This document shows positions 30,840 through 31,496 of a DNA stretch of 31,496 nucleotides, one piece after another. The stretch lies in contig NZ_CVTB01000278.1 in assembly GCF_001050015.1 (NCBI RefSeq), forward strand, positions 1 through 31,496. Reading direction: 5' to 3'. Made by a program: the position numbers and the translations under genes. The notes beneath the pieces are model-generated. The model saw nothing but the letters and a program-made list of their open reading frames with translations. It ran no database searches and was not told the origin of the DNA. This stretch comes from Mycolicibacterium malmesburyense. Its GTDB lineage: Bacteria; Actinomycetota; Actinomycetes; Mycobacteriales; Mycobacteriaceae. How positions within the stretch are numbered: position 1 is the first letter of the stretch; the number at the start of each line of letters is the position of its first letter.

Positions 30840-31496
30840 TCAGGGCTTCGGTGGCGGCTGGTTGTTCAACACGTATTGCATCCCGGAGAGCAGCTGCGAC
30901 ACCGGGTCCGCGCCACCGCCGAAGGCGGCCTGGGTGGCGGGTGCGGTGACCTCCGCGGGGTCGTAACCGTTCACGGGGTCGACGGTGATGGGCGCGGTCA
31001 GCGGGTTGTCGTGACGCGAATAGCCGGCATCGACATAGGGTTTGAGAACCGCGTCCAGCTTGATCAGCGTGTCCTTGTCCACGCCGAGGTACTTGAACGG
31101 CAGCACCAGCGGCAGGTGTTCCTCGGGAATCATGAACGTCGTGGTCTTCGCGCCGCGGGAGTTCACAGTCGTCCGGATGTTCTGCGGGGGCACCATGCTG
31201 GGACCGGTGAACGCGACCGCGGTGTGACCAGTCGCCAGGCCCACGATCGCGTTGGCCACCGAGATCCAGTTGTCCGGGCGGTCGGGCCAGTCGGCGATGC
31301 TGTCGTAGGCCGAGATGAACTGATAAGTGTCGTACTGGCTTTCGACGGGCGGCGGGATGCGGTAGTCGAGCGACGGCACGACGCTGCCGACGGGAAACAT
31401 CTGCGTCAGGAAGCTCTCACCGAAGGCGTGCCGGGCCACCGGGTCGCCGTAGGTCGCGAAGCTCAGCTCGTTCGGCGGCGGGGCGGCGGGGGTGTA
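30840..31496 (-). CDS. PE-PPE domain protein (serine hydrolase-like), 3' part
   Basis: The C-terminal 218 residues of a protein that continues beyond the right edge; the frame stays open to 31496 upstream of the apparent GTG at 31439. [17 protein letters not shown], a [16 protein letters not shown] stretch, [21 protein letters not shown] and [12 protein letters not shown] match the PE-PPE domain (PF08237), an alpha/beta-hydrolase domain found after PE or PPE segments or alone with a signal sequence in mycobacteria. The catalytic serine would lie in the missing N-terminal part; the Asp/His-containing C-terminal part is here. The tail is Pro-rich ([10 protein letters not shown]). Members act as esterases or cutinase-like hydrolases. 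Confidence 0.85.
   Translation of the reverse strand, partial: YTPAAPPPNELSFATYGDPVARHAFGESFLTQMFPVGSVVPSLDYRIPPPVESQYDTYQFISAYDSIADWPDRPDNWISVANAIVGLATGHTAVAFTGPSMVPPQNIRTTVNSRGAKTTTFMIPEEHLPLVLPFKYLGVDKDTLIKLDAVLKPYVDAGYSRHDNPLTAPITVDPVNGYDPAEVTAPATQAAFGGGADPVSQLLSGMQYVLNNQPPPKP

Overview
The window is about 31.5 kb of very GC-rich, densely packed DNA from a mycobacterium, most likely a fast-growing species (Mycolicibacterium type). The evidence is actinobacterial codon use with many GTG/TTG starts, a PE-PPE-domain protein at the right edge, an aac(2')-I gene, an NDMA-dependent (mycofactocin-type) alcohol dehydrogenase, lysG/lysE, and a right-hand half whose gene order matches, as I remember it, the M. 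tuberculosis Rv0245-Rv0265c neighbourhood in reverse orientation. No rRNA, tRNA, CRISPR array, insertion sequence or prophage was seen. There is no gene-free stretch longer than about 215 bases.

Left region (1-5.5 kb): a divergent pair (a substrate-binding-like protein without a visible export signal, and a TetR regulator), then an operon of short-chain dehydrogenase, aldehyde dehydrogenase and NDMA-dependent alcohol dehydrogenase. It reads as a ligand-controlled alcohol/aldehyde oxidation module.

Sensory region (5.6-10.5 kb): five tightly coupled genes encode an AraC regulator, a PAS/GAF/SpoIIE PP2C phosphatase, a CarH/LitR-like cobalamin-binding protein with the W-x9-EH motif of B12 photoreceptors and a private C-terminal helical domain, a STAS anti-anti-sigma protein, and a MOSC protein. 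Consecutive genes overlap by 4 nt or are 3 nt apart. This looks like a cobalamin- and possibly light-responsive partner-switching system and is the best candidate for an undescribed system here. Its kinase and sigma factor are not in the window.

Middle region (10.4-18.3 kb): lysG/lysE (basic amino-acid export) with a clear palindromic operator, an SDR followed by a stand-alone EF-Tu domain-2-like protein, a 29-aa membrane microprotein coupled to a YeiH-family transporter, a FecB2-type lipoprotein, a queuosine-precursor-type transporter, pxpB/pxpC (5-oxoprolinase subunits) and aac(2').

Nitrite region (18.3-23.4 kb): nnaR (HemD-like domain plus winged helix) is coupled to a sirohydrochlorin chelatase, and both converge on nirB-nirD. 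NirB needs siroheme, so regulator, cofactor enzyme and reductase form one unit. A nearly identical 20-bp block lies upstream of both nnaR and nirB.

Right region (23.4-31.5 kb): an hsp20 gene with a HspR-type HAIR element and an ECF-type promoter, a small anchored protein, a PEP-mutase-family enzyme, and the sdh1-type operon (small leader protein, di-cysteine/histidine membrane anchor, flavoprotein, iron-sulfur protein). Tandem repeats lie at the sdhA start and sdhB end, followed by a long hairpin. The window closes with a 53-aa protein, a flavin reductase, a GAP-family membrane protein and the 3' part of a PE-PPE hydrolase.
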